DNA from: Pseudomonas citri
Lineage (GTDB): Bacteria > Pseudomonadota > Gammaproteobacteria > Pseudomonadales > Pseudomonadaceae
Direction of reading: 5' to 3'
DNA: 64,000 nucleotides
Assembly: GCF_025336485.1 (NCBI RefSeq)
Contig: NZ_JAODAB010000020.1
Coordinates: 47,894 to 111,893, forward strand
Shown in pieces: positions 24,696 through 33,912 of this stretch (its first letter is position 1; every line of letters begins with the position of its first letter). A model generated the notes under the pieces. It did not search any database. It saw only the letters and a list, made by a program, of their open reading frames with translations, and was not told the origin of the DNA. Made by a program: the position numbers and the translations under genes.

Positions 24696-25979
24696 ATGCT
24701 GATCGCGTCATTGATTTTCCTGCTGACCATGACCCTGGTGATCTGGCAGCCCAAAGGGCTGGGCGTGGGCTGGAGTGCGACGCTCGGCGCACTGCTGGCC
24801 CTGCTGAGCGGGGTGGTGCAGGTCAGTGACATTGCCTTGGTGTGGCACATCATCTGGAATGCCACCGGTACATTTGTCGCGTTGATCATCATCAGTCTGT
24901 TGCTGGACGAGGCGGGGTTCTTCGCCTGGGCCGCGCTGCATGTGGCTCGATGGGGCCGAGGCAGCGGGCACAAGCTGTTCGCGTTCATGGTATTGCTGGG
25001 CGCCCTGGTGTCGGCGCTGTTCGCCAATGACGGGGCTGCGCTGATCCTGACGCCCATCGTGATCTCGATGTTGCTGGCCTTGCGTTTCTCTCCGGCGGCC
25101 ACCCTGGCCTTCGTCATGGGGGCCGGTTTCATCGCCGACACCGCGAGCCTGCCGCTGGTGGTGTCGAACCTGGTGAACATTGTCTCGGCGGATTTCTTCG
25201 GCATCGGCTTCAACCGCTACGCGGCGGTCATGGTGCCGGTGAACCTGGTGGCCGTCGCCGCCAGCCTGGCCATCCTGTTGTGGTTCTTCCGGCGCGATAT
25301 TCCGCGTGACTACGACCCGCATCAACTGGATGACCCGGCCAGTGCGATCCACGACACGGCCACCTTCTACGCCGGCTGGGTGGTGCTGGTGATTTTGTTG
25401 CTGGGATGCTTTGCCCTTGAGCCGCTGGGCATCCCCATCAGCGCGATTTCGGCGGTTTGCGCGGCACTGCTGCTGGCTGTCGCAGCCCGCGGGCACAAGA
25501 TCTCCACCCGCAAGGCGATGAAGGAAGCGCCGTGGCAGATCGTGATTTTTTCCCTGGGCATGTACCTGGTGGTCTATGGTCTGCGCAACGCCGGGCTCAC
25601 CGGTTACCTGGCGCATTGGCTCGACGCTTTCGCCGAATATGGTGTGTGGGGCGCGGCCATGGGCACCGGGGTGCTGACGGCGTTGCTCTCGTCGGCGATG
25701 AACAACCTGCCGACGGTGCTGGTCGGTGCCCTGTCCATCGACGCCAGCCAGGCCACCGGCGTGGTGAAGGAGGCGATGGTCTATGCCAACGTCATCGGCA
25801 GCGACCTGGGCCCGAAAATCACCCCGGTCGGCAGCCTGGCGACCTTGCTCTGGCTGCATGTGCTGGAGCGCAAGGACATCCGGATCGGTTGGGGGTATTA
25901 CTTCAAGGTCGGGATTGTGCTGACGGTGCCGGTGTTGCTGGTGACGTTGGCGGCGTTGGCTTTGCGGTTGTCTTTCTAA
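24696..25979 (+). CDS. arsB: Arsenite efflux pump ArsB
   Basis: A 427-residue polytopic inner-membrane protein very close in pattern to E. coli ArsB from end to end: the N-terminal TLVIWQPKGLGVGWSATLGA, LFANDGAALILTPIVI, FIADTASLPLVVSNLVNIVSADFFG, and EAMVYANVIGSDLGPKITPVGS. It exports arsenite or antimonite using the proton gradient. Length is standard. No arsR, arsC or arsA is visible in the window, which is unusual for an ars gene. A solo copy of the palindromic element's end follows 19 bp after the stop. Confidence 0.95.
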   Translation: MLIASLIFLLTMTLVIWQPKGLGVGWSATLGALLALLSGVVQVSDIALVWHIIWNATGTFVALIIISLLLDEAGFFAWAALHVARWGRGSGHKLFAFMVLLGALVSALFANDGAALILTPIVISMLLALRFSPAATLAFVMGAGFIADTASLPLVVSNLVNIVSADFFGIGFNRYAAVMVPVNLVAVAASLAILLWFFRRDIPRDYDPHQLDDPASAIHDTATFYAGWVVLVILLLGCFALEPLGIPISAISAVCAALLLAVAARGHKISTRKAMKEAPWQIVIFSLGMYLVVYGLRNAGLTGYLAHWLDAFAEYGVWGAAMGTGVLTALLSSAMNNLPTVLVGALSIDASQATGVVKEAMVYANVIGSDLGPKITPVGSLATLLWLHVLERKDIRIGWGYYFKVGIVLTVPVLLVTLAALALRLSF

Positions 25980-25997
25980 AGTCGTCGTGCAGGCACA

Positions 25998-26013
25998 TTT
26001 CGTACAGAGCCTA
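25998..26013. repeat. Solo end of the 144-bp palindromic element
   Basis: TTTCGTACAGAGCCTA is identical to the last 16 bases of the element at 23766-23909. It lies between arsB and the convergent DUF1853 gene. It may be the remnant of a second copy. Together with the full copy it brackets the FMN reductase and arsB. Confidence 0.7.
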
Positions 26014-26017
26014 AAGC

Positions 26018-26983
26018 TCAGGGATTCCCCGGCACATCCGGCCAACGATCCGCCACCAGGAACACTCGCTCCGCCTCTTCCCACTCACCGTCGGCATTTT
26101 CCGTCAGGCGCACCATCAATTGCGCCGGCGCCAAAGGGTCGAGGGCTTGTCGCCAGGCCTCCAGTTGCGCGGCGTTCCAGGTTTGTTCCGCCGGGTAATG
26201 TGCCGGGGCCAGCCAGGCGGCGCGGGGCAGGGGTTGCCAGCGACCGGGCGGGCGCTGGGCAATGAACGCCGGCCAATCGCGTTGATGCAGCCAACTGCCA
26301 CGCAGGTGCCTGGGGTGTGCGCCGGCCGGCGGCTCGGCCAGGCCCGGCCAGGGATAAAGCAAATACCCGCCGAGCCAGAGTTCGGAGCGCAGCTGTTCGA
26401 GGCCCGCGGGCTCGATGCCCAGGCTCGCCAGGACCTCGCGGCTCTCCGGGCGGGCCGAGATCGGCAGTTGGTGTTCGCGCAGATGCGCCAACTTGCGGTC
26501 GAGCCGGTCATGGCAACCGGGGCCGAGCCATTGCGCGGCATCCTGTCCGTTACCCGCCTGGGGGCCGAGGTACAGCTTTATCGCCAGTTCAAGGTGATGG
26601 AGGCCTTCGCCGTCGCGCAGCAGCAGGTCGAGCTCGCCCAGCGTATGCCCCTGGTGCCGGATCGGCAGGTTCGCGGCGATCAGCTCGATGCCCGGTGCGT
26701 GCTGCACGGCAAATTGCCACAGTTTTTCGTAATACAGGCCCAGGCGTCGTGTCCGACCCTGGGCCAGCCAATGCAGGAGCGGGTCGCTGTCGCGGTCCAA
26801 TTGTCGCAGCCAGTGTTCCAGGCGATCCGGCTCGCGCATCCAGGTGCTGCCGCTCAAGGGATGCCGCTGCGGCCAGGGCGTGTCGATGAGCATCGGCGGG
26901 GCCAGTATCGCCCACGCCAGGTCGCGCACGGCGGGATGGCGCAGGCGGCGGGGTAGGTCCAGCAAATCAGGGAACAGGATCAT
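26018..26983 (-). CDS. DUF1853 family protein
   Basis: A 321-residue soluble protein with the DUF1853 pattern: RHPAVRDLAWAILAPP at the N-terminus, RLGLYYEKLWQFAVQ, and LGELDLLLRD...HHLELAIKLYLG in the middle. This E-L-D...E-x-A-x-K arrangement is like a PD-(D/E)XK nuclease core, but the function has not been shown. The ATG at 26983 gives the family's start; the frame stays open upstream inside nadK but that part is a shadow. It is divergent from nadK with 105 bp between starts. Confidence 0.85.
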   Translation of the reverse strand: MILFPDLLDLPRRLRHPAVRDLAWAILAPPMLIDTPWPQRHPLSGSTWMREPDRLEHWLRQLDRDSDPLLHWLAQGRTRRLGLYYEKLWQFAVQHAPGIELIAANLPIRHQGHTLGELDLLLRDGEGLHHLELAIKLYLGPQAGNGQDAAQWLGPGCHDRLDRKLAHLREHQLPISARPESREVLASLGIEPAGLEQLRSELWLGGYLLYPWPGLAEPPAGAHPRHLRGSWLHQRDWPAFIAQRPPGRWQPLPRAAWLAPAHYPAEQTWNAAQLEAWRQALDPLAPAQLMVRLTENADGEWEEAERVFLVADRWPDVPGNP

Positions 26984-27088
26984 GTGCCGAGCATAGCTGT
27001 TACGCGCAAGGCTTAAAGAATTTTGTCTATGGAGCGCTTTCGCCCATAATCGTGTTTTTCGCCCGCCGCAGACCCTCGCAGGAGCCTC

Positions 27089-27979
27089 ATGGAGCAATTT
27101 CGCAATATCGGCATCATCGGTCGCCTGGGCAGTTCCCAGGTGCTGGAGACCGTTCGCCGTCTCAAACGTTTTCTCCTGGAGCGGCACCTGCATGTGATCC
27201 TCGAAGACACCATCGCCGAAGTATTGCCGGGCCATGGTCTGCAGACGTCGTCGCGCAAGATGCTCGGTGAAGTCTGCGACATGGTGATCGTGGTCGGCGG
27301 CGACGGCAGCCTGCTGGGCGCGGCCCGGGCCCTGGCGCGGCACAACATCCCGGTGCTGGGGATCAACCGCGGCAGCCTGGGCTTCCTGACCGATATCCGC
27401 CCCGACGAGCTGGAGACCAAGGTCGCCGAGGTGCTGGACGGCCACTACCTGGTGGAAAACCGCTTCCTGCTGCAAGCCGAGGTCCGCCGCCATGCCGAGG
27501 CCATCGGCCAGGGCGACGCGCTGAACGACGTGGTGCTGCACCCCGGCAAGTCCACGCGCATGATCGAGTTCGAGCTGTACATCGACGGTCAGTTCGTTTG
27601 CAGCCAGAAGGCCGACGGCCTGATCGTCGCCACGCCCACCGGCTCCACGGCGTACGCGCTCTCCGCCGGTGGCCCGATCATGCACCCCAAGCTCGACGCT
27701 ATTGTAGTTGTGCCCATGTATCCCCATACCTTGTCTGGGCGACCGATCGTGGTCGATGGCAACAGTGAGCTGAAAATCGTCGTGTCCAAGGATATGCAGA
27801 TCTACCCGCAAGTGTCCTGTGACGGCCAGAACCATTTCACCTGCGCGCCGGGTGACACCATCACCGTCAGCAAAAAAGCGCAGAAGCTGCGCCTGATCCA
27901 TCCGCTGGATCACAATTACTACGAAGTCTGCCGGACCAAGCTTGGCTGGGGCAGCCGGTTGGGGGGTGGAGGCGACTGA
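27089..27979 (+). CDS. nadK: NAD kinase
   Basis: Phosphorylates NAD to NADP. The 296-residue protein shows the GGDGS motif (residues 70-74), then GINRGSLGFLTDI, and the substrate loop DGLIVATPTGSTAYALSAGGPI, all diagnostic. Length is standard. It opens an apparent operon in which each gene overlaps or nearly touches the next; its stop overlaps the next start as TGATG. Confidence 0.97.
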   Translation: MEQFRNIGIIGRLGSSQVLETVRRLKRFLLERHLHVILEDTIAEVLPGHGLQTSSRKMLGEVCDMVIVVGGDGSLLGAARALARHNIPVLGINRGSLGFLTDIRPDELETKVAEVLDGHYLVENRFLLQAEVRRHAEAIGQGDALNDVVLHPGKSTRMIEFELYIDGQFVCSQKADGLIVATPTGSTAYALSAGGPIMHPKLDAIVVVPMYPHTLSGRPIVVDGNSELKIVVSKDMQIYPQVSCDGQNHFTCAPGDTITVSKKAQKLRLIHPLDHNYYEVCRTKLGWGSRLGGGGD

Positions 27980-28950
27980 TGCTCGATCCTGCGCGCAGTT
28001 ACGACCTGATCGGCGATGTGCACGGATGCGCCCTGACCCTGGAACACTTGCTGGAGCGGCTCGGTTACCACAAGCAGGGTGGGGTCTGGCGGCATCCGTC
28101 GCGCATGGCCGTGTTCCTGGGAGACATCATCGACCGTGGCCCGCGCATCCGCGAGGCGCTGCACATCGTCCACGACATGGTCGTGGCCGGCCAGGCGCTG
28201 TGCATCATGGGCAACCACGAGTTCAACGCCCTGGGCTGGAGCACGCCGGCCTTGCCCGGCAGCGGCCAGCGCTACGTGCGCGAACACACGCCGCGCCATG
28301 CCCGCCTGCTCCACGAAACCCTGACCCAATTCGAGCAGCACCCTGGCGACTGGCACGACTTCCTCGAGTGGTTCTACGAACTGCCGCTGTTTGTCGATGC
28401 CGGTCGTTTCCGCGTGGTGCACGCCTGTTGGGACGCCAGCCTGATCGAACCGTTGCGCGGCCTGTTCCCGAACGGTTGTGTCGATGAGCATTTTCTCCAG
28501 GCCTCGGCGCAGTCGGGCAGCTTCGCCTGCACGGTGTTCGACCGCTTGCTGCGCGGCACGGACATGCGCTTGCCTCACGGCATGACCCTGACTGGCGGCG
28601 ATGGCCTGACCCGTTCGTTCTTCCGCACCAAGTTCTGGGAAGACGACCCGCAGACCTATGGCGACATCGTGTTCCAGCCCGACGCCTTGCCGGAGCCGGT
28701 GGCCCGCACGCCGCTGTCGCCGGACGAGAAGAACAACCTGCTGCGCTACGGCGAACATGAGCCGATGCTGTTTGTCGGCCACTATTGGCGCAACGGCAAG
28801 CCCGCCCCGATCCGCTCCAACCTGGCCTGCCTGGACTACAGCGCGGTGCTCTACGGCAAGCTGGTGGCCTATCGCCTCGATCAGGAAACCCGTCTGGACC
28901 CGCACAAATTCGTCTGGGTCGATGTCGAGCGGCCGGAGGTGGTGCGGTGA
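27979..28950 (+). CDS. Metallophosphoesterase (serine/threonine phosphatase-like)
   Basis: A 323-residue calcineurin-like phosphoesterase. The metal-binding blocks are all there: GDVHG (residues 12-16), GDIIDRGP, GNHEFNAL and, late, FVGHYW. This pattern is shared by bacterial PrpA/ApaH-type enzymes, which act on phosphoproteins or diadenosine polyphosphates. The exact substrate is unknown. It overlaps nadK by one base and the rhomboid gene by GTGA. Confidence 0.88.
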   Translation: MLDPARSYDLIGDVHGCALTLEHLLERLGYHKQGGVWRHPSRMAVFLGDIIDRGPRIREALHIVHDMVVAGQALCIMGNHEFNALGWSTPALPGSGQRYVREHTPRHARLLHETLTQFEQHPGDWHDFLEWFYELPLFVDAGRFRVVHACWDASLIEPLRGLFPNGCVDEHFLQASAQSGSFACTVFDRLLRGTDMRLPHGMTLTGGDGLTRSFFRTKFWEDDPQTYGDIVFQPDALPEPVARTPLSPDEKNNLLRYGEHEPMLFVGHYWRNGKPAPIRSNLACLDYSAVLYGKLVAYRLDQETRLDPHKFVWVDVERPEVVR

Positions 28951-29819
28951 GCGCCGTCGCGGCCTTGCGCCTGCCTTTGGCGGCGGATCTGAGCGGTTTC
29001 GTCAAGCTGTTGCAGCGCATGCAGGTGCCCCATCGGGTCAGCGAAGAGGCGGGCGAGCAGGTGCTTTGGGTGCCCGACGAAATCAGCGAGGACGTGCGTT
29101 CGCTGTACGCACGTTTTCCACACGGCGATCCCGAGCAGCAACTGGAATTGCCGGCTATCGGCAGCACATCCCGGCGCCCCGGTTTCGTCGAGCAGTTACG
29201 GCTCAGCCCGGTCACCGCGCTGGTGTTGTTGCTCAGCCTTGTCGTGGGCGCCGTGACGCTGCTGGGGGAAAACCTGGAAACCCTGCGCTGGCTGACCTTC
29301 CTGGAGTTTCGCGTCGTCGGCGACTACATCCAGTTCACGCCGTTGGCCGACAGCCTGGCGGCCGGCCAGTGGTGGCGACTGGTGACGCCGATGCTGATCC
29401 ACTTCGGTTTCCTGCACATCGCCATGAACGGCATGTGGTACTGGGAGCTGGGGCGGCGGATCGAGGCGCGCCAGGGCGGCATCAACCTGCTGGGGCTGAC
29501 GTTGTTGTTCAGCCTTGTGTCCAATTTCGCCCAGTATGTCTTCAGCGGCGCGACCCTGTTCGGCGGCTTGTCCGGTGTGCTGTACGGCCTGCTGGGGCAT
29601 TGCTGGATCTATCAACTGTTGGCGCCGAACCCGGCCTATCACTTGCCCCGAGGGGTGCTGGTGATGATGCTGGTGTGGTTGCTTTTGTGTCTGTCCGGGC
29701 TGGTCTCGATGATCGGCTTTGGTGAAATTGCCAATGCGGCCCACGTCGGCGGGTTGCTCGTCGGTTGCTTCACGGGCTTGTTGGGCGGGCTGTTCGCCCG
29801 CCGTAGAATGGCCCCTTGA
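28947..29819 (+). CDS. Rhomboid-family intramembrane serine protease (GlpG-like)
   Basis: A 290-residue protein with an N-terminal cytoplasmic domain (residues 1-90), as in GlpG, and six predicted membrane helices. Catalytic serine S209 lies in GGLSGVLYG and histidine H266 in AAHVGGLLVG; WWRLVTPMLIHFGFLHIAMNGMW is the rhomboid L1 loop/helix-2 motif with its HxxxN. GTG 28947 is chosen as start because it overlaps the preceding stop as GTGA. Confidence 0.92.
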   Translation: MSAVAALRLPLAADLSGFVKLLQRMQVPHRVSEEAGEQVLWVPDEISEDVRSLYARFPHGDPEQQLELPAIGSTSRRPGFVEQLRLSPVTALVLLLSLVVGAVTLLGENLETLRWLTFLEFRVVGDYIQFTPLADSLAAGQWWRLVTPMLIHFGFLHIAMNGMWYWELGRRIEARQGGINLLGLTLLFSLVSNFAQYVFSGATLFGGLSGVLYGLLGHCWIYQLLAPNPAYHLPRGVLVMMLVWLLLCLSGLVSMIGFGEIANAAHVGGLLVGCFTGLLGGLFARRRMAP

Positions 29820-29864
29820 CTGGCGCCTGTGCCTTTTGAAAATGCGCGATTGCGCGGAGAATCC

Positions 29865-30125
29865 ATGTCCTCGTTCAACGAAATGATCAACAACATCACC
29901 CCCGACATCTACCGCAACCTGAAACTGGCGGTGGAAATCGGTAAATGGGCCGATGGCAACAAGCTCACCGCCGAACAGCGTGAGCTGTCGTTGCAGGCAA
30001 TGATCGCCTGGGAGATCCAGAACCTGCCCGAAGACGAACGCACCGGCTATATGGGCACCCAGGAGTGCCATTCGAAGTCGATCGAAGTGCCGAACGTCCT
30101 GTTCAAGTCGGATGCTGTCCATTGA
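29865..30125 (+). CDS. YeaC-like DUF1315 family protein
   Basis: An 86-residue protein with the DUF1315 pattern (MINNITPDIYRNLKLAVEIGKWADGNKLTAEQRELSLQ split over the first 45 residues). ATG 29865 follows CGCGGAGAATCC. Function is unknown. Its stop overlaps the TTG start of the next gene, so the two are translationally coupled. Confidence 0.85.
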   Translation: MSSFNEMINNITPDIYRNLKLAVEIGKWADGNKLTAEQRELSLQAMIAWEIQNLPEDERTGYMGTQECHSKSIEVPNVLFKSDAVH

Positions 30126-30952
30126 TCGAGCTTGGTCGCGGTGCAATCAGCAAGATGTCGGCGCGCCTGGATGGGCAAACCGTTCAGTACGCTTTTCGCC
30201 TGGGCGATGCCGAGGTGCCGGTCAACCCGTTGATCGGTAGCACGGTGCGCCTGGAGTTTCTCGGTGCGATCCACTGTACCCATTGCGGGCGGCGGACCAA
30301 GACCAGCTTCAGCCAGGGCTATTGCTACCCGTGCATGACCAAGCTGGCCCAATGCGATGTGTGCATCATGAGCCCCGAGCGCTGCCATTTCGACGCGGGT
30401 ACGTGCCGTGAGCCGGCGTGGGGCGAGCAGTTCTGCATGACCGATCATGTGGTCTACCTGGCCAACTCCTCGGGCGTGAAAGTCGGCATCACCCGCGCCA
30501 CGCAACTGCCCACCCGCTGGTTGGACCAGGGTGCCAGCCAGGCGTTGCCGATCCTGCGGGTCGGCACGCGCCAGCAGTCGGGGTTCGTCGAAGACCTGTT
30601 TCGCAGCCAGGTGGCGGACAAGACCAACTGGCGCGCCTTGCTCAAGGGCGACGCCGAGGCGGTGGACCTGCCCGCGATCCGCGACGCGCTGTTCGAAAGC
30701 TGCGCCGAGGGATTGCAGGGTTTGCAGGAACGATTCGGCCTGCAAGCGATCCAGACCCTGGCGGACGTCGAGCCCATCGAGATCCGTTATCCGGTGGAGC
30801 GCTACCCGACCAAGATCGTCAGCTTCAACCTGGACAAGCACCCGATCGCCGAAGGCACGCTGCTGGGAATCAAGGGCCAATACCTGATTTTCGACACCGG
30901 CGTGATCAACATTCGTAAGTACACGGCCTACCAGCTCGCCGTGCATCAGTAG
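30122..30952 (+). CDS. DUF2797 family protein with zinc-finger-like cysteine clusters
   Basis: A 276-residue protein. An N-terminal half carries CTHCG, CYPC and CDVC cysteine pairs (residues about 50-80), which look like treble-clef zinc sites. VYLANSSGVKVGITRATQLPTRWLDQGA in the middle resembles a GIY-YIG-like nuclease core (a remote similarity, inference). A TTG start at 30122 overlaps the YeaC-like stop as TTGA. Function is unknown. The stop lies 13 bp before pepN. Confidence 0.83.
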   Translation: MIELGRGAISKMSARLDGQTVQYAFRLGDAEVPVNPLIGSTVRLEFLGAIHCTHCGRRTKTSFSQGYCYPCMTKLAQCDVCIMSPERCHFDAGTCREPAWGEQFCMTDHVVYLANSSGVKVGITRATQLPTRWLDQGASQALPILRVGTRQQSGFVEDLFRSQVADKTNWRALLKGDAEAVDLPAIRDALFESCAEGLQGLQERFGLQAIQTLADVEPIEIRYPVERYPTKIVSFNLDKHPIAEGTLLGIKGQYLIFDTGVINIRKYTAYQLAVHQ

Positions 30953-30965
30953 AAGGATTCGACCC

Positions 30966-33623
30966 ATGCGCACCGAACAACCGAAGATGATTTACCTCAA
31001 GGACTATCAGGCGCCCGAGTACCTGATCGACGAGACGCACCTGACCTTCGAGTTGTTCGAGGACCATAGTCTGGTCCACGCGCAACTGGTGATGCGCCGC
31101 AATCCCGAGCGTGGCGCCGGGCTGCCGCCGCTGGTGCTCGACGGCCAGCACCTGGAGCTGATTTCGGTCAAGCTCGACGATGTCGACCTGGCGCAGGGCG
31201 ATTACCTGCTGGATGCCAACCACCTGACCTTGCAGCCCAAGGCCCAGGCTTTCACGGTTGACACCAGCGTGCGGATCCACCCGGAAACCAACACCGCCCT
31301 GGAAGGCCTGTACAAGTCCGGCAGCATGTTTTGCACCCAGTGCGAGGCCGAAGGCTTCCGCAAGATCACCTACTATCTCGACCGCCCGGACGTGATGAGC
31401 AAATTCACCACCACCGTGGTGGCCGAGCAGCACAGCTACCCGGTGCTGCTGTCCAACGGCAACCCGATCGCCAGCGGTCCCGGCGAAGATGGCCGGCACT
31501 GGGCGACCTGGGAAGACCCGTTCAAGAAACCCGCCTACCTGTTCGCCCTGGTGGCCGGTGACCTGTGGTGCGTCGAAGACACCTTCACCACCCTGACCGA
31601 ACGCACCGTGGCGCTGCGCATCTACGTCGAGCCGGAAAACATCGACAAGTGCCAGCACGCCATGACCAGCCTGAAGAAGTCGATGCGCTGGGACGAGCAG
31701 GTGTACGGCCGCGAGTACGACCTGGACATCTTCATGATCGTCGCGGTCAACGACTTCAACATGGGCGCCATGGAGAACAAGGGCCTCAACATCTTCAACT
31801 CCAGCGCCGTGCTGGCCCGCGCCGAAACCGCCACCGACGCCGCGCACCAGCGCGTCGAGGGCATCGTTGCCCACGAATATTTCCACAACTGGTCGGGCAA
31901 CCGCGTGACCTGCCGCGACTGGTTCCAACTGTCGCTCAAGGAAGGCTTCACGGTGTTCCGCGATGCCGGTTTCTCCGCCGACATGAACTCTGCCACCGTC
32001 AAGCGCATCCAGGACGTGGCCTACCTGCGCACCCACCAGTTCGCCGAAGACGCAGGTCCCATGGCCCACCCGGTGCGCCCGGACAGCTTCATCGAGATCT
32101 CCAACTTCTACACCTTGACCGTGTACGAAAAGGGTTCGGAGGTGGTCGGCATGATCCACACGCTGCTGGGGCCGCAAGGTTTCCGCAAGGGCAGCGACCT
32201 GTACTTCCAGCGCCATGACGGCCAGGCCGTGACCTGCGATGACTTCGTCAAGGCCATGGAAGATGCCAACGGGGTCGACCTGTCCCAGTTCAAGCGCTGG
32301 TACAGCCAGGCGGGTACGCCACGACTGGCAGTGACCGAGTCCTACGACGCCGCGGCCAAGACCTACAGCCTGACCTTCAGCCAAACCTGCCCGCCGACCC
32401 CGGACAAGCAGGAAAAACTGCCGTTCGTGATTCCCGTGGAGCTGGGCCTGCTGGATGGCAAAGGCGCGGAGATCGCGCTGCGCCTGGCCGGTGAAACGGC
32501 GGCCAGCTGCACGTCGCGGGTGATCTCGGTGACCGAGGCCGAGCAGACCTTCACCTTCGTCGACATCGCTGAAAAACCGTTGCCATCGTTGCTGCGCGGT
32601 TTCTCGGCGCCGGTGAAGCTGAGCTTCCCGTACAACCTCGACCAGTTGATGTTCCTCATGCAGCACGACAGCGACGGTTTCAACCGCTGGGACGCCGGCC
32701 AACAGTTGTCGGTGCAGGTACTGCAAGAATTGATCGCCCAGCATCAGCAGGGCGAGCCGCTGGTGCTGGACCCGCGCCTGGTCAGCGCGCTGCGCACTGT
32801 GCTGTCGGACGAATCCCTCGACCAGGCCATGGTCGCGGAAATGCTCTCGCTGCCAAGCGAAGCCTATCTGACGGAAATCAGCGAAGTGGCGGACGTCGAG
32901 GCGATCCATGCCGCCCGCGAGTTCGCTCGCCAGCAGTTGGCTGACAACCTGTTCGAAGCCCTGTGGCTGCGCTACGAGGCCAACCGCGACCTGTCCAAGC
33001 GCACGCCGTACGTGGCCGAGGCCGAGCATTTCGCCCGCCGCGCGTTGCAAAACATCGCGCTGTCGTACCTGATGCTCACCGACAAGCCTGAAGTGTTGAA
33101 CGCGACCCTGGACCAGTTCGACAGCGCCGATAACATGACCGAGCGCCTCACGGCGCTGGCGGTGCTGGTCAACTCGCCGTTCGAAACCGAGAAAGCCAAG
33201 GCCCTGGAAGCGTTCGCCGAACACTTCAAGAGCAACCCGCTGGTCATGGACCAGTGGTTCAGCGTGCAGGCCGGCAGCCCGTTGCCGGGCGGCCTGGCGC
33301 GGGTCAAGGCGCTGATGGAGCACCCGGCGTTCAACATCAAGAACCCGAACAAGGTGCGGGCGCTGATCGGTGCGTTCGCCGGGCAGAACCTGATCAACTT
33401 CCACGCGGCCGACGGTTCGGGCTATCGCTTCCTGGCGGACCTGGTCATCCAGCTCAACGGCTTCAACCCGCAGATCGCCTCGCGGCAACTGGCGCCATTG
33501 ACCCGCTGGCGCAAATACGACAGCGCCCGCCAGGCGCTGATGAAAGCCGAGCTGGAGCGCATCCTCGCGTCCGGCGGGCTGTCCAGCGATGTGTTCGAGG
33601 TGGTGAGCAAAAGCCTGGCGTAA
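30966..33623 (+). CDS. pepN: Aminopeptidase N
   Basis: An M1-family zinc aminopeptidase of 885 residues that removes N-terminal residues from peptides in the cytoplasm. The exopeptidase motif GAMEN is near residue 267 and the zinc motif HEYFH begins at H303, with the third ligand in SLKEGFTVFRD. The length and the four-domain layout match E. coli PepN. It is preceded by AGAAGGATT. It closes the nadK operon, and a perfect 13-bp hairpin follows 10 bp after the stop. Confidence 0.97.
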   Translation: MRTEQPKMIYLKDYQAPEYLIDETHLTFELFEDHSLVHAQLVMRRNPERGAGLPPLVLDGQHLELISVKLDDVDLAQGDYLLDANHLTLQPKAQAFTVDTSVRIHPETNTALEGLYKSGSMFCTQCEAEGFRKITYYLDRPDVMSKFTTTVVAEQHSYPVLLSNGNPIASGPGEDGRHWATWEDPFKKPAYLFALVAGDLWCVEDTFTTLTERTVALRIYVEPENIDKCQHAMTSLKKSMRWDEQVYGREYDLDIFMIVAVNDFNMGAMENKGLNIFNSSAVLARAETATDAAHQRVEGIVAHEYFHNWSGNRVTCRDWFQLSLKEGFTVFRDAGFSADMNSATVKRIQDVAYLRTHQFAEDAGPMAHPVRPDSFIEISNFYTLTVYEKGSEVVGMIHTLLGPQGFRKGSDLYFQRHDGQAVTCDDFVKAMEDANGVDLSQFKRWYSQAGTPRLAVTESYDAAAKTYSLTFSQTCPPTPDKQEKLPFVIPVELGLLDGKGAEIALRLAGETAASCTSRVISVTEAEQTFTFVDIAEKPLPSLLRGFSAPVKLSFPYNLDQLMFLMQHDSDGFNRWDAGQQLSVQVLQELIAQHQQGEPLVLDPRLVSALRTVLSDESLDQAMVAEMLSLPSEAYLTEISEVADVEAIHAAREFARQQLADNLFEALWLRYEANRDLSKRTPYVAEAEHFARRALQNIALSYLMLTDKPEVLNATLDQFDSADNMTERLTALAVLVNSPFETEKAKALEAFAEHFKSNPLVMDQWFSVQAGSPLPGGLARVKALMEHPAFNIKNPNKVRALIGAFAGQNLINFHAADGSGYRFLADLVIQLNGFNPQIASRQLAPLTRWRKYDSARQALMKAELERILASGGLSSDVFEVVSKSLA

Positions 33624-33633
33624 ATAACCCGTC

Positions 33634-33661
33634 GTGGCGAGGGAGCAAGCTCCCTCGCCAC
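33634..33661. repeat. Short palindromic repeat after pepN, possible terminator
   Basis: A perfect 13-bp stem, GTGGCGAGGGAGC (33634-33646) and GCTCCCTCGCCAC (33649-33661), with a two-base loop AA and then ATTTATCATT. It belongs to a second class of Pseudomonas palindromes, seen again at 37400, 56334 and 63523. Here it is placed to act as the pepN terminator. Confidence 0.8.
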
Positions 33662-33912
33662 ATTTATCATTCCCGCGAATGTCTGCTGATTCACCTTTGG
33701 CCGATCCCCCTATGGTTAACAAAAGATAACGTGCCGTCGATTGTCAGACCTTTCGAAAGCCCGATAGGATAGGTCCGCTTGCAAGAGGCTCTAGATTGCA
33801 GGTTTGCGGGCCATGTTTTCGGGCCATGCCCGATCACCCGTAATCTGCAGGAGCCTGCTTGCGGTGCCCTTAAGGGTTGAATGACCTGACAATAATAATG
33901 GGGGAATGGTCT

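Noticed and set aside
26984..27913. N-terminal extension of the DUF1853 frame by about 310 codons
   Set aside because: It runs antisense through nadK; the DUF1853 pattern begins at the ATG at 26983.
30906..33722. 938-codon open frame opposite pepN
   Set aside because: pepN has GAMEN and HEXXH motifs and fits its operon; the antisense product has no recognisable domain and is a GC-bias shadow.
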